Part shown: positions 1 to 8,342 of the stretch, one piece after another | Layout: every line of letters begins with the position of its first letter | How positions within the stretch are numbered: the stretch's first letter is position 1 | Assembly: GCA_016937015.1 (NCBI GenBank) | Contig: JAFGWT010000299.1 | Span: 1 to 46,766, forward strand | Direction: 5' to 3' | Source: Deltaproteobacteria bacterium | GTDB taxonomy: Bacteria; Myxococcota_A; Polyangia; JAAYKL01 | Length of the DNA: 46,766 nt | Made by a program: the position numbers and the translations under genes | Notes under the pieces: generated by a model | Seen by the model: the letters and a program-made list of their open reading frames with translations, nothing else | What the model was told of the DNA's origin: nothing | The model's database searches: none

Positions 1-1181
1 AAGGCGATGAGCGCAATGGAGCCGATGCCGGTCAGCAACATCAGTGTATCTGCGCCATACGATGCGATAATCCAGGCGCCCATCTTCCCGCCAATGGCAG
101 AGGCCAGCGTGATGCGCACCAGACTGGCGATGTTCATATAAGTCGATTTCATGTTGTCGTGGGAGCGCCGATCAACGAAATCGATTGTTCCCAGATGGAG
201 CATCCCAAAGCCCGCCCCCTGAAGCGTTGCCGCCGCCCATTTCCACACAAATGCGGTTTCGAGCGTAAACATCGAAAACAATACCAGACGAATGCCATTG
301 AGTAGGAGTCCCGTCACGATGAGCCACCGGTTTCCCATTTTTTGAACCAGCTGCCTCGAAAAAAGCATCACCGGAATTTCGAATATGGTCCACGTTCCAA
401 ACACAAGTCCCATCTGAAAGGGGTTGTCGAGTACGTCATCAAAAAAGTAACTGGTATACAGAAATGACGCAGCCCACATGATTCCACTCAGCAGTGAAAA
501 TACAAGAAAGAGGACAAATAGGCGATCTCGTCGAAGATGCTCCCAGGGAATGTTGACCAGTGCCGATTTTTTTCGAAAGCGCAACCCTCGCATCGACACA
601 ATACCCAACAGCAGAAATGCAATTGCGCTCCCGTAATAAATAATGGGCAGATGATACACAAGATAGAGGGTCAACCCCATCAGGATGCACGCCACGCTCC
701 ATCCCAGTGTGCCAAATACCCGATACGTCCCATAACTCTCCGGATGCCCAATCCGATTGAGGTACGTCATCGCTTCGCCATCCACGGTCGGGACCAGCGG
801 CATGGAAAACATGTAGTACGCCATTACAGCGACAAACATCCAAACGAATTTCATCTCAAGTGGCAGGTGCGCGGTCAGACTGCTGCCGGACAGCCCGGTC
901 AGGAACGTAAAAAGCGCAACAGCAAAACAGAAAAACGTGATTAGGTGACGGCCCAATTGCAGCTTATCAGCAAGGATACCAGCGGGAATATTGGCAAATA
1001 TGCCAATCAGCGGCATAAAAAAATAAATCCAGCCAATCAGATCATCTGCAGTCGTACCATCAGGACGCAACAGGGCGTGCTTGAAAAACACACTCGAAAA
1101 CGGCGCAACAAATCCGGACGCAATAAAGACAAAAAAATAAAGGGACTTTAGATATGTCCCCTGGGATTCGGTCGTATTCAT
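1..1181 (-). CDS. MFS transporter, LacY/nucleoside-symporter-like (C-terminus cut by window edge)
   Basis: The frame is open from an ATG at 1179-1181 to the window edge, giving 393 visible residues without the C-terminus. The protein starts MNTTESQGTYLKSLYFF and consists of successive hydrophobic helices, about eleven visible. A short Arg-rich cytoplasmic loop (RGLRFRKK) lies between the two halves. A PAGILADK motif after helix 2 and a GYGTYRVFG-like segment (ESYGTYRVFGTLGWS) resemble the MFS_1-like / nucleoside-H+ symporter group related to LacY. Family knowledge suggests import of a sugar or nucleoside by proton symport in the inner membrane; the substrate cannot be read from sequence. The next gene on the same strand is a pectate-lyase-like lipoprotein, so uptake of a carbohydrate breakdown product is a reasonable guess only. 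Confidence 0.8.
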   Translation of the reverse strand, partial: MNTTESQGTYLKSLYFFVFIASGFVAPFSSVFFKHALLRPDGTTADDLIGWIYFFMPLIGIFANIPAGILADKLQLGRHLITFFCFAVALFTFLTGLSGSSLTAHLPLEMKFVWMFVAVMAYYMFSMPLVPTVDGEAMTYLNRIGHPESYGTYRVFGTLGWSVACILMGLTLYLVYHLPIIYYGSAIAFLLLGIVSMRGLRFRKKSALVNIPWEHLRRDRLFVLFLVFSLLSGIMWAASFLYTSYFFDDVLDNPFQMGLVFGTWTIFEIPVMLFSRQLVQKMGNRWLIVTGLLLNGIRLVLFSMFTLETAFVWKWAAATLQGAGFGMLHLGTIDFVDRRSHDNMKSTYMNIASLVRITLASAIGGKMGAWIIASYGADTLMLLTGIGSIALIA

Positions 1182-1313
1182 GATGGCCTGTGACAAATGT
1201 CAGATACCGCTTGCAGAAGCCGCCGCTGCGATGTTGCAACGCCGACTCATTATTCGACCTTCATATACTGTTCCTGAAAATAAACACAAGCAGTTCAGAG
1301 AAGATTTGACCTG

Positions 1314-3074
1314 TCAGAGATTTTTGCCCACCCCGCAATGTTCCTCCAGCAACGCACGCAAACCATCAAGACCGTTCAAAACACTCAGGTATTCGTAATC
1401 ATTCGGCAGGTTCAGTGTGCATTCCGATGTTACTCTTCCCATTCCAACGGCACCGTAGTCGTTCGTAAAAACGTCCATGCTGCCCAGATATGGCGGTATA
1501 TCGCCACTCTGGTTGGTATCCAGCGGCCGCGTGATTCCGTCAAACACATTCAGCTCGGGTCGAACGCACGCCCCCATACGGGAACTGACGCCTGTGGTTT
1601 CATTCCCGAAATCGTATTCAAACAGATTATTGAACACATGCCCATCACCAAACCGCATACTGATCTGCCCAGGAAAGATATTCCTGAAAATATTGTGATG
1701 CCAGGTCACGTGAAAATAACCGGCATCTTCAAATGAGGTGTCGTTTGCGCCGGCGATCAACCCGTGACTGTTATCGTGAAAATAACACCAGGATACGGTG
1801 ATATAGTCGCTCTGACTGGTAATATCCAGCAGGCCGTCGTAATTGCCAAATTGTGATTGATCGTTATAGACTTCACAATGATCAATCCAGATATGGTCCG
1901 ACCCCGCAACACCGATGGCATCCCCATTCCCCTGTTGAACATGGTGAATGGTCACATCCCGGATGATGATGTTGCTACTGTTCGAAATATTTATACCCGT
2001 GCCGAAAAACACAGCACTGCCCCCATCACCCACTATGGCAATATTGGTTTTGTTACTAATCAGTATCTCACTTACACCTGTGATAGTCCCTGAAACATAA
2101 ATGGTGGCGGGACGGAATCCACCCAGTTGAGCGTTTATGGCGTTTTGCAACCCAAATGCTGAATTAACGTAAACCGTTGTCGCGGCGGGATTGTTATTAA
2201 ACGGATCGACAATGGATGACCCCGCAAACCCCACCGGCGCGTAAATGGCCCCATCAGCATACGTATAAGTGTCGGTGTCCGCCTCGCTGTCTGTTTCCGC
2301 TTCTGTTGCAGTGTCCGTATCTGTTTGTTCATCTGAAGACGTATCGATATTAGTCGAGGTATCTGATTCACTTTCGGTGCCGTCCATGGACTCGGTGTCC
2401 CCTGTATCCGGCAACGAATCTGTTTCCGAATCAGTTATGCCGCTGTCCGAATCACTGCAACCGTCACTCTCACCGCATACGAATGTCTCCGAATCAACTG
2501 AGTCGTCCCCGGTATCAGGCAGTTCGTCTGATGATATCTCACCGCTATCAGAGTCGGAATCCACAAACATATTACTGTCAAAAACCGAATCGCTATCGGT
2601 TCCCCTGGGGGCAGAGTCAGAATCTCCCCCGGAATCCGACGCATCATCAATAAACGTAAACCCATCATAGATAACCCGGCTCTCCGCCGGTAAATCGATT
2701 CTGACGTCATACTTCATACCGCTGGTCAGAAATGTCTCCCGGTCGGATGGAGAAATCACACCGGTCACACTGTTGCCTGAAAAGTCGGTGCGAACATCTG
2801 TCAGTTTGTGCCAATCGTCGTCGTTATAGGTGCTAAAATAGACAGCGATGCTGTCATCAACGTCAACTGATTCCACACCGCATCCCACGTTTCGTATGAT
2901 CAGGGGGGCAATCGCATCGCCAGCCAACTCAACTTTATATTCTGGCGGATACACTTCTTCAGTAACAATTTCAATATCCGATTCGGTGGACACCTGGCAC
3001 CCAGTCCAGGCGCAGGGAAACACCAGGCAGGCTGCCGCAAAAATCCCCCACCTGTTTAATAATTTGTTGTGCAT
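1314..3074 (-). CDS. Lipoprotein with Ser/Asp linker and pectate lyase (PL1) domain
   Basis: 586 residues. A signal peptide ends in the lipobox WTGC (Cys26). Residues 27-143 form an N-terminal domain I do not recognise, 144-275 are an acidic Ser/Asp/Thr/Glu linker, and 280 to about 545 are a right-handed beta-helix of the polysaccharide lyase 1 type. PL1 hallmarks seen are IIIRDVTI, WIDHC (396-400), DGLLDIT (413-419, Ca2+-site acids) and WHHNIF followed by GHVFNN (478-483). Family role: beta-elimination of polygalacturonate or a related polymer at the cell surface. The segment that normally reads R-x-P-x-x-R reads GQISMR here, so the usual catalytic Arg seems to be Gly469; the substrate or activity may differ. 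The start has only a weak ribosome site. A sugar-type MFS gene follows on the same strand. Confidence 0.82.
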   Translation of the reverse strand: MHNKLLNRWGIFAAACLVFPCAWTGCQVSTESDIEIVTEEVYPPEYKVELAGDAIAPLIIRNVGCGVESVDVDDSIAVYFSTYNDDDWHKLTDVRTDFSGNSVTGVISPSDRETFLTSGMKYDVRIDLPAESRVIYDGFTFIDDASDSGGDSDSAPRGTDSDSVFDSNMFVDSDSDSGEISSDELPDTGDDSVDSETFVCGESDGCSDSDSGITDSETDSLPDTGDTESMDGTESESDTSTNIDTSSDEQTDTDTATEAETDSEADTDTYTYADGAIYAPVGFAGSSIVDPFNNNPAATTVYVNSAFGLQNAINAQLGGFRPATIYVSGTITGVSEILISNKTNIAIVGDGGSAVFFGTGINISNSSNIIIRDVTIHHVQQGNGDAIGVAGSDHIWIDHCEVYNDQSQFGNYDGLLDITSQSDYITVSWCYFHDNSHGLIAGANDTSFEDAGYFHVTWHHNIFRNIFPGQISMRFGDGHVFNNLFEYDFGNETTGVSSRMGACVRPELNVFDGITRPLDTNQSGDIPPYLGSMDVFTNDYGAVGMGRVTSECTLNLPNDYEYLSVLNGLDGLRALLEEHCGVGKNL

Positions 3075-3182
3075 CTAGAAACCCAGAGAGTTAGTTGTAG
3101 CACAACTGACATTTTATGGGGACAAAGAAATCCTTACGCAGCGTAAAAATACTATGGCGGTTATGGCGGTTAATTGAAGCGG

Positions 3183-4466
3183 TTATTTCCTTTCCAGATC
3201 CCGAACAGGAATCATTAACAGAAGACCGACGAAAAAGAAGACGCCAATGGAAAGCACTGCCATGCGCTGACTGTCAAAGCCGTCTGATACAATACCAAAA
3301 ACCAATGGTCCCACAATCGCAGATCCTTTTCCGGCAAAGGCCATAAATCCAAAAAATTCCCCACTTCGGCCCTCTGGTGCCAATTGACCAACAAATGCCC
3401 GACTGGTCGCCTGAGTGGCGCCAATGCACAACGACGCCAAAACAGCGACTCCCCAGAAGCAAATCTGTGCTCCTTGAGGTGTGAATAATCCCGGCCATGC
3501 CGCCAGTTCAGCACCCAACACCACGCCCAGCCACATAAACAGTGTTACGACTATGGTTCGACGCCCCCCTTTGGCGGATGCGAGGCGTCCGAACAGAAAT
3601 GCCCCTGGCGCAGCCACAATATTCATTAGCAAAATCAGCACGATATTCTGCGCTGTGGAAAACGCCAGCGAATCTTTGGAAAAGGCGACGGCAAACACAA
3701 TAATGGTAGCAACCGCATTATTGAAAAAGAAAAAGGCGACCAGAAACCGAACGAGATTTTTGTAACGTCCAATATCGCGAAGAGTGCCGACCAATCGCGC
3801 GGCCCCCATCTGAACGGCGTTGACAAGCCCCGGTGATTTTCCGGTTTTTCGGTCCTTTAGAAAAACAAATGCCGGAACGGCAAAAACCCCGAACCAGACA
3901 GCAACAACCAGCGGAATCAGATGGAGCCATGTCTTGCCCAGTGCAATGGGCAGGCAAATGCCAAGACACCCTAGACCACCGAGATATCCGAGCGCCCATC
4001 CGTTACCGCTCAGGCGATCCATCTGAGCAGGCGGCACAAGAGTAGGCAGAAGTGCGTTGTAAAAAACAGTCGCTGCCTCAAATCCAACAAGCGCCGCTAT
4101 AAACGCACCCATGGCGAGCGGAACTGTCCCTGCTCCGGTTAAAGAAAGGGTTGCGGTGGCAAAAATGCATAAAAGCGAAAACCCAATCAGAAACTGACGA
4201 CGCCTGCCCGTTATATCTGCAATAGCGCCCAAAATAGGTGCCAATAAAAAAACAATGGCTGCGCCGGTTGAATTGGCCATTCCCCATAACCTGTCGGACT
4301 CCCCCACCCGTCCGGCCCCCACAACCACATCCTTAAAATAAATCACGTAAATGGCGGTGATAATCACCGTCGGGAAAGCGGAATTGGCAAAATCAAACAG
4401 GCACCAGCTAAAGCGCTGGGTTTTAGTCGACATCTCTGCAACGGCATCGGGGCTATCGGGTTTCAT
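3183..4466 (-). CDS. UMF1-family MFS transporter (Atg22-like)
   Basis: 427 residues with about twelve membrane helices. The N-terminal signature WCLFDFANSAF, a GAIADITGRRR loop after helix 2 and the GEFFGF segment late in the protein are characteristic of the UMF1 / vacuole-effluxer Atg22-like branch of the major facilitator superfamily. Bacterial members are inner-membrane exporters of unknown substrate. Start choice: no clear ribosome site precedes the Met at 4466, and a second in-frame Met twelve codons later (MSTKTQRF) is equally possible. The gene lies between two lipoproteins carrying polysaccharide-active domains, on the same strand but with gaps of 63-108 bases, so co-transcription is possible but not shown. 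Confidence 0.85.
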   Translation of the reverse strand: MKPDSPDAVAEMSTKTQRFSWCLFDFANSAFPTVIITAIYVIYFKDVVVGAGRVGESDRLWGMANSTGAAIVFLLAPILGAIADITGRRRQFLIGFSLLCIFATATLSLTGAGTVPLAMGAFIAALVGFEAATVFYNALLPTLVPPAQMDRLSGNGWALGYLGGLGCLGICLPIALGKTWLHLIPLVVAVWFGVFAVPAFVFLKDRKTGKSPGLVNAVQMGAARLVGTLRDIGRYKNLVRFLVAFFFFNNAVATIIVFAVAFSKDSLAFSTAQNIVLILLMNIVAAPGAFLFGRLASAKGGRRTIVVTLFMWLGVVLGAELAAWPGLFTPQGAQICFWGVAVLASLCIGATQATSRAFVGQLAPEGRSGEFFGFMAFAGKGSAIVGPLVFGIVSDGFDSQRMAVLSIGVFFFVGLLLMIPVRDLERK

Positions 4467-4529
4467 ATGCGCACTTTATTGGGTTGCAGAACTGCAGGCA
4501 AGAAAATCTGCACCAGGAAGCAAATAGCG

Positions 4530-5738
4530 CTAAAACTGTTCTTTAATATAGATACCAGCAGGCCAGAGGTCGTCATCGCTCCAACCACCGGTTGTAGATG
4601 CGTCGGCTTTCAGCGCTGCCCCCGGTTCCGTCTGAGAACTTAAAGACCAAAACGCCCAACTCAGATTGTTTTCTTCCATCCAGTCAATCCACGGGCCCAC
4701 AACGTTGTCATCCACAGGGGTGATGGAAAAAATACCACCGTCTTCGTATGCCTTATTGCCGGATAATTTGGAGACTTCGAATCCCCATTCGGTGACAAAC
4801 ACAGGCAGATTGCCGTCAATCATCGATTGGATATACGCCTGCGACCCCTTGAGGGTATGGGAATCGTTATCGACATAGAAGTGATGCGTGTATGCCACAT
4901 TGAAGTCATCTATAGGATCGTCCTTGGCTTTATGCGTGGTGTACGAGTATTCCGGCGTACCCACAACAATGAGGTTTGGGGAGTGCTTGCGAATCACTTC
5001 AACAACTTCATCTGCGTAGCTTTTAATAGTGCTCCACTGCACCCCGTATTCGGGTTCATTCCATACTTCCCAGATAACATGTGGGTAATCGCCGTACTTC
5101 TTTCCCATCCTCTCAAAGAAATCGATGGCTTCACTTTTGTGCTCATTGGCCCAGTGATCATGCCAGTCAATAATCACATAAATTCCCGCGTCGATGGCCC
5201 CGTCCACAACATCTTCCACCCAACCGATCATTTTTTCCCGGTCGCTGCTGGACTGATGGATATATCCAGCATCCTGGTTGTTGTTCTCGACGCCCAGTGG
5301 CGCGCGAATCAATGTGGTTTTCCAATCATCGGCAACATATTCAACAACGCTTTTGTTAAAATACTCCTCGCCGCCCCAAAGTGGCCAAAACAGACTCATA
5401 CCTTTGAGCTGAATCACATCGCCATTGCCATCCACAATTTTGTACCCGTCTGTACGCAATCGGCCGTGATCTCCGACATATCCGTCGTACTCACCAATGG
5501 CGCTGGTGTAGCCGTTTGAATCGCCGTCGGAGTCACTATCTGAGTCGCTATCCGAATCGCTATCCGAATCGCTATCCGAATCACTATCCGAATCACTGTC
5601 TGAATCGGAATCGCCGGCGCCATTTTCACCTGGAAAACGGGTGGCGTTTCCGTCATCGCATCCCCCTGCCCCCATGGCAACCAGAATAATCGTCATTAAA
5701 ATAAATAAAATCAATTGCTTAACAGTAGTCACAGTCAT
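4530..5738 (-). CDS. Lipoprotein GH5 glycoside hydrolase (endoglucanase-like)
   Basis: 402 residues. A signal peptide ends at AGGC (Cys27), followed by an uninterrupted Ser-Asp linker at 43-70 and a glycoside hydrolase family 5 barrel from about 80 to the end. Seen: KGMSLFW at strand 1, IRAPLGVE, VIIDWHDHW, the acid/base motif WNEPEYG (Glu226), HHFYVDND and the nucleophile motif VFVTEWG (Glu315). Both catalytic glutamates are present, so it should cleave beta-1,4-glucan or a related polymer at the cell surface. Start: a GGAGG sits only two bases before the ATG at 5738, so a GTG two codons downstream (5732) has better spacing and may be the true start. Confidence 0.9.
   Translation of the reverse strand: MTVTTVKQLILFILMTIILVAMGAGGCDDGNATRFPGENGAGDSDSDSDSDSDSDSDSDSDSDSDSDSDSDGDSNGYTSAIGEYDGYVGDHGRLRTDGYKIVDGNGDVIQLKGMSLFWPLWGGEEYFNKSVVEYVADDWKTTLIRAPLGVENNNQDAGYIHQSSSDREKMIGWVEDVVDGAIDAGIYVIIDWHDHWANEHKSEAIDFFERMGKKYGDYPHVIWEVWNEPEYGVQWSTIKSYADEVVEVIRKHSPNLIVVGTPEYSYTTHKAKDDPIDDFNVAYTHHFYVDNDSHTLKGSQAYIQSMIDGNLPVFVTEWGFEVSKLSGNKAYEDGGIFSITPVDDNVVGPWIDWMEENNLSWAFWSLSSQTEPGAALKADASTTGGWSDDDLWPAGIYIKEQF
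5529..5612 (-). repeat. Ser-Asp codon tandem repeat in the GH5 linker
   Basis: About fourteen consecutive Ser-Asp codon pairs, read on the minus strand, with near-identical 12-base units (ctatccgaatcg and variants). Such tracts can change in copy number by slippage without breaking the frame, since each unit is a multiple of three. Confidence 0.85.
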
Positions 5739-5873
5739 TTCCTCCAGAGTATCACAAGCGCAAAATCCAATCAGCGGGACTGGATTAAGTCATTCTCAAT
5801 AACATATCACGTCCGCGTCACGTTCGCGCGCATTTTAATTTACAAAAAAAATACATTTTACTATGTACGCCAT

Positions 5874-5906
5874 CCTGTATTAAGGAGACATAATTCCTCA
5901 AACAGG
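5874..5906 (+). promoter_or_regulatory. Leader hairpin upstream of the polyamine operon
   Basis: A nested inverted repeat: outer arms CCTGT (5874-5878) and ACAGG (5902-5906), inner arms AGGA (5883-5886) and TCCT (5895-5898). It lies about 100 bases before the first gene of the operon in an AT-rich intergenic region (5739-6006). It has no following T-run, so a simple terminator is unlikely. Function is unknown; it may be chance. Confidence 0.3.
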
Positions 5907-5921
5907 GAATACAATGGTTTA

Positions 5922-5987
5922 ATGTCGATGAACGCTCCTTTGAAAGCTCATCAAAATCACTCTGGTATTCAGAAGCGAAGCCAGTAA
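5922..5987 (+). other. Possible 21-codon leader ORF before the polyamine operon
   Basis: An ATG-to-TAA frame encoding a 21-residue peptide starting MSMNAPLKAH and ending IQKRSQ, rich in Lys, His and Gln. It ends 19 bases before the ATG of the first polyamine gene. No good ribosome site precedes it. It is listed because a translated leader just upstream of a polyamine operon would be a plausible regulatory device, but a frame this short can occur by chance. Confidence 0.2.
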
Positions 5988-6006
5988 CACAAAAAAGGAC
6001 AACGGT

Positions 6007-7212
6007 ATGGCAAAAGTACTGATTATTGGCGCTGGCGGCGTGGGACAGGTTGTCGCTCACAAGTGCGCACAGGTGCCCGAAGTGTTTGAATCCATTTGCC
6101 TGGCGAGCCGAACCAAAAGCAAATGCGATGCCATCGCTGATCAAATTTCCAGACCGATTGAAACCGCACAGGTAGACGCCGACAACGTGTCTGAAACGGT
6201 GGCATTGATCGAACAGTTCAAGCCGGATCTGGTTGTTAATGTCGCGTTGCCTTACCAGGATTTGGCCATTATGGATGCGTGCCTTGAGACCGGTACCCAC
6301 TACCTTGATACCGCCAATTATGAACCCAGAGAGACGGCAAAGTTCGAATACCACTGGCAATGGGCCTACCATGACAAATTTAAGGAAAAAGGGCTGATGG
6401 CATTGCTTGGCAGTGGATTTGACCCGGGCGTCACCAATGTATTTACCGCTTATGTGGCCAAACATTATCTCGATACGGTCGAATACCTTGATATCGTTGA
6501 TGTGAATGGTGGGGATCACGGCAAGCCATTTGCCACGAATTTCAATCCCGAAATAAATATTCGTGAAGTGACTGCCCCCTGTCGCCATTTTGAAGACGGT
6601 GCGTTTGTTGAAACGCCGGCAATGAGTCGAAAATCCCGCTTCGAATGTCCCGACGGCGTAGGTGAATATACCATCTACCGAATGTACCACGAAGAACTGG
6701 AATCCCTAACCAAACACTTTCCGGGAATTAAGAAAGCCCAGTTTTGGATGAGCTTTTCAGAAAACTATATAAACCACCTTCAGGTGTTGCAGAATGTGGG
6801 CATGACCCGCATCGATGAAGTGGAATATCAGGGACAGAAAATCGTTCCCCTCCAGTTCCTCAAAGCGGTGCTGCCCAATCCTGGCGATCTCGGCAAAACC
6901 ACCAAAGGACGCACCTGTATTGGCAATCTGGTACGGGGAACCAAAGACGGTAAACCCACCGGCTATTACATCTATAATATTTGCGATCATGAGGCCTGTT
7001 TCGCCGAAGTGGGTTCACAGGCCATTTCGTATACGACCGGTGTACCCGCCATGATTGGCGCCATGATGATGCTGACGGGAAAATGGTCAGGCAAAGGCGT
7101 CTTTAATATGGAACAACTGGACCCGGATCCCTTCATGGAAAAACTGAATATCCATGGCCTTCCCTGGAAGTTGGTTGAAAGTGGGTCGCTTAATTGGACT
7201 CCCGAAGAGTAA
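6007..7212 (+). CDS. Carboxynorspermidine/carboxyspermidine synthase (saccharopine dehydrogenase family)
   Basis: 401 residues, the usual length for the family. The N-terminal Rossmann fold begins MAKVLIIGAGGVGQ (glycines 8-13) and is followed by LASRTKSK, which suits NADPH binding. The middle contains LLGSGFDPGVTNVF, characteristic of carboxynorspermidine synthase (Lys1-like) proteins. Family reaction: reductive condensation of L-aspartate semialdehyde with a diamine (putrescine or diaminopropane; agmatine in some homologues) to give a carboxylated triamine in the cytoplasm. An AAGGA ribosome site precedes the ATG. It is first in an operon: the decarboxylase start overlaps its 3' end and arginine decarboxylase follows. 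The substrate diamine cannot be settled from sequence. Confidence 0.92.
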   Translation: MAKVLIIGAGGVGQVVAHKCAQVPEVFESICLASRTKSKCDAIADQISRPIETAQVDADNVSETVALIEQFKPDLVVNVALPYQDLAIMDACLETGTHYLDTANYEPRETAKFEYHWQWAYHDKFKEKGLMALLGSGFDPGVTNVFTAYVAKHYLDTVEYLDIVDVNGGDHGKPFATNFNPEINIREVTAPCRHFEDGAFVETPAMSRKSRFECPDGVGEYTIYRMYHEELESLTKHFPGIKKAQFWMSFSENYINHLQVLQNVGMTRIDEVEYQGQKIVPLQFLKAVLPNPGDLGKTTKGRTCIGNLVRGTKDGKPTGYYIYNICDHEACFAEVGSQAISYTTGVPAMIGAMMMLTGKWSGKGVFNMEQLDPDPFMEKLNIHGLPWKLVESGSLNWTPEE

Positions 7213-8342
7213 CCCCCAAAGAAGTGCCGTCACCTTGCTTTGTCATTGAAACGGCAAAAATAAGGCACAACCTGGCGGTACTCAAAAGGGTAAAGAAAGC
7301 AACTGGTATTCGAATTCTGTTTGCGCAGAAATCCTTTGCCACGTACGCGGTATATCCAGTGATGGCCAACGTGCTGGATGGTGTATGCGCCAGCGGTCTC
7401 TGGGAAGCAAAACTCGGTTACGAAGAGTTTGATGGCGAGGTGCATACCTATTGCCCTGCATACCGTCCGGACGAAATTGATGACATCTTTAAAATGAGTC
7501 ACACTGTGGTTTTCAACTCCGTGAGTCAGCTGAATCAGTTTCGAGAGGTCATCGCCCGACATCGGCCCAAAACCGAAATCGGCATCCGCATAAACCCTGA
7601 GTGTTCAGTTACCGAAACCGAACTGTACGACCCCTGTTCGCCCGGCTCAAGGCTGGGGATTCGCCTGCAGGATATTGACACTGTTGATTGGTCGCTGGTC
7701 GATGGCATTCACTTTCATGCGCTGTGCGAACAGACTTCCCATGCCCTCGAAAAGGTGCTTCACAGCGTTGAGGATCGGTTCAGTGATGCACTCTCCAAAG
7801 TCAGATGGCTGAATATGGGCGGTGGGCACTTCATCACCCAGGAAGACTACGATATTGAACATTTCGTTCGGCTTGTGACTGCGTTCAAAGGTCGGCACCC
7901 ACATCTTCGGCTCTATATTGAACCCGGTGGCGCAGTGGTGTTAAACGCCGGAATTCTCGTGGCCAGCGTGCTTGACGTTCTCCCCGGCTCTCCCCCAAAT
8001 GCGATTCTCGATATTTCCTGCACCTGTCATACGCCGGATGTACTCGAAATGCCATATCGCCCAAAAGTGCAAAGTGAGATCCCCATAGCGGATGCCCCTC
8101 ACGTGTATGAGCTGGGAGGCGTTTCATGTCTGGCGGGAGATCGCTTCGGACGCTATGGCTTTGAAACACCACTAACGGTGGGGGACCGTGTCGTCTTTCT
8201 GGACATGGCACAATACTCCATCGTAAAAACCACAATGTTTAATGGTGTTCGGCATCCCGCCGTTGCAGTATATGACGCGGATACGAATGACCTCGAAATG
8301 ATTCGAACATTCTCATACAACGACTTTAAAAACCGACTTTAA
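7194..8342 (+). CDS. nspC: Carboxynorspermidine/carboxyspermidine decarboxylase
   Basis: About 382 residues of an alanine-racemase-fold PLP decarboxylase. The PLP lysine lies in LFAQKSFAT (Lys46), GIRINPECS and FHALCEQ follow as in NspC, and a late GVSCLAGD holds the Cys that the partner subunit contributes to the active site. It decarboxylates carboxyspermidine or carboxynorspermidine to the free triamine. Start: the longest frame begins with TTG at 7194, overlapping the synthase gene by 19 bases; an in-frame GTG at 7224 begins directly at the conserved VPSPCFVIE and may be the true start. The stop overlaps the next gene as TAATG, so translation is probably coupled. Confidence 0.92.
   Translation: MDSRRVTPKEVPSPCFVIETAKIRHNLAVLKRVKKATGIRILFAQKSFATYAVYPVMANVLDGVCASGLWEAKLGYEEFDGEVHTYCPAYRPDEIDDIFKMSHTVVFNSVSQLNQFREVIARHRPKTEIGIRINPECSVTETELYDPCSPGSRLGIRLQDIDTVDWSLVDGIHFHALCEQTSHALEKVLHSVEDRFSDALSKVRWLNMGGGHFITQEDYDIEHFVRLVTAFKGRHPHLRLYIEPGGAVVLNAGILVASVLDVLPGSPPNAILDISCTCHTPDVLEMPYRPKVQSEIPIADAPHVYELGGVSCLAGDRFGRYGFETPLTVGDRVVFLDMAQYSIVKTTMFNGVRHPAVAVYDADTNDLEMIRTFSYNDFKNRL

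Noticed and set aside
439-843. 134-codon minus-strand ORF in the first kilobase
   Set aside because: Overlaps, in another frame, the MFS transporter that runs off the left edge and has full membrane-helix pattern.
2269-2670. Plus-strand Ser-rich ORF
   Set aside because: Antisense shadow of the pectate-lyase lipoprotein linker.
5529-5612. CRISPR-like direct repeats
   Set aside because: Contiguous codon-phase repeats without spacers, inside a coding frame; same for the other Ser/Asp tracts.
5818-6690. 290-codon minus-strand ORF opposite the polyamine synthase
   Set aside because: It lies antisense to a gene with clear family motifs and has no signature of its own.
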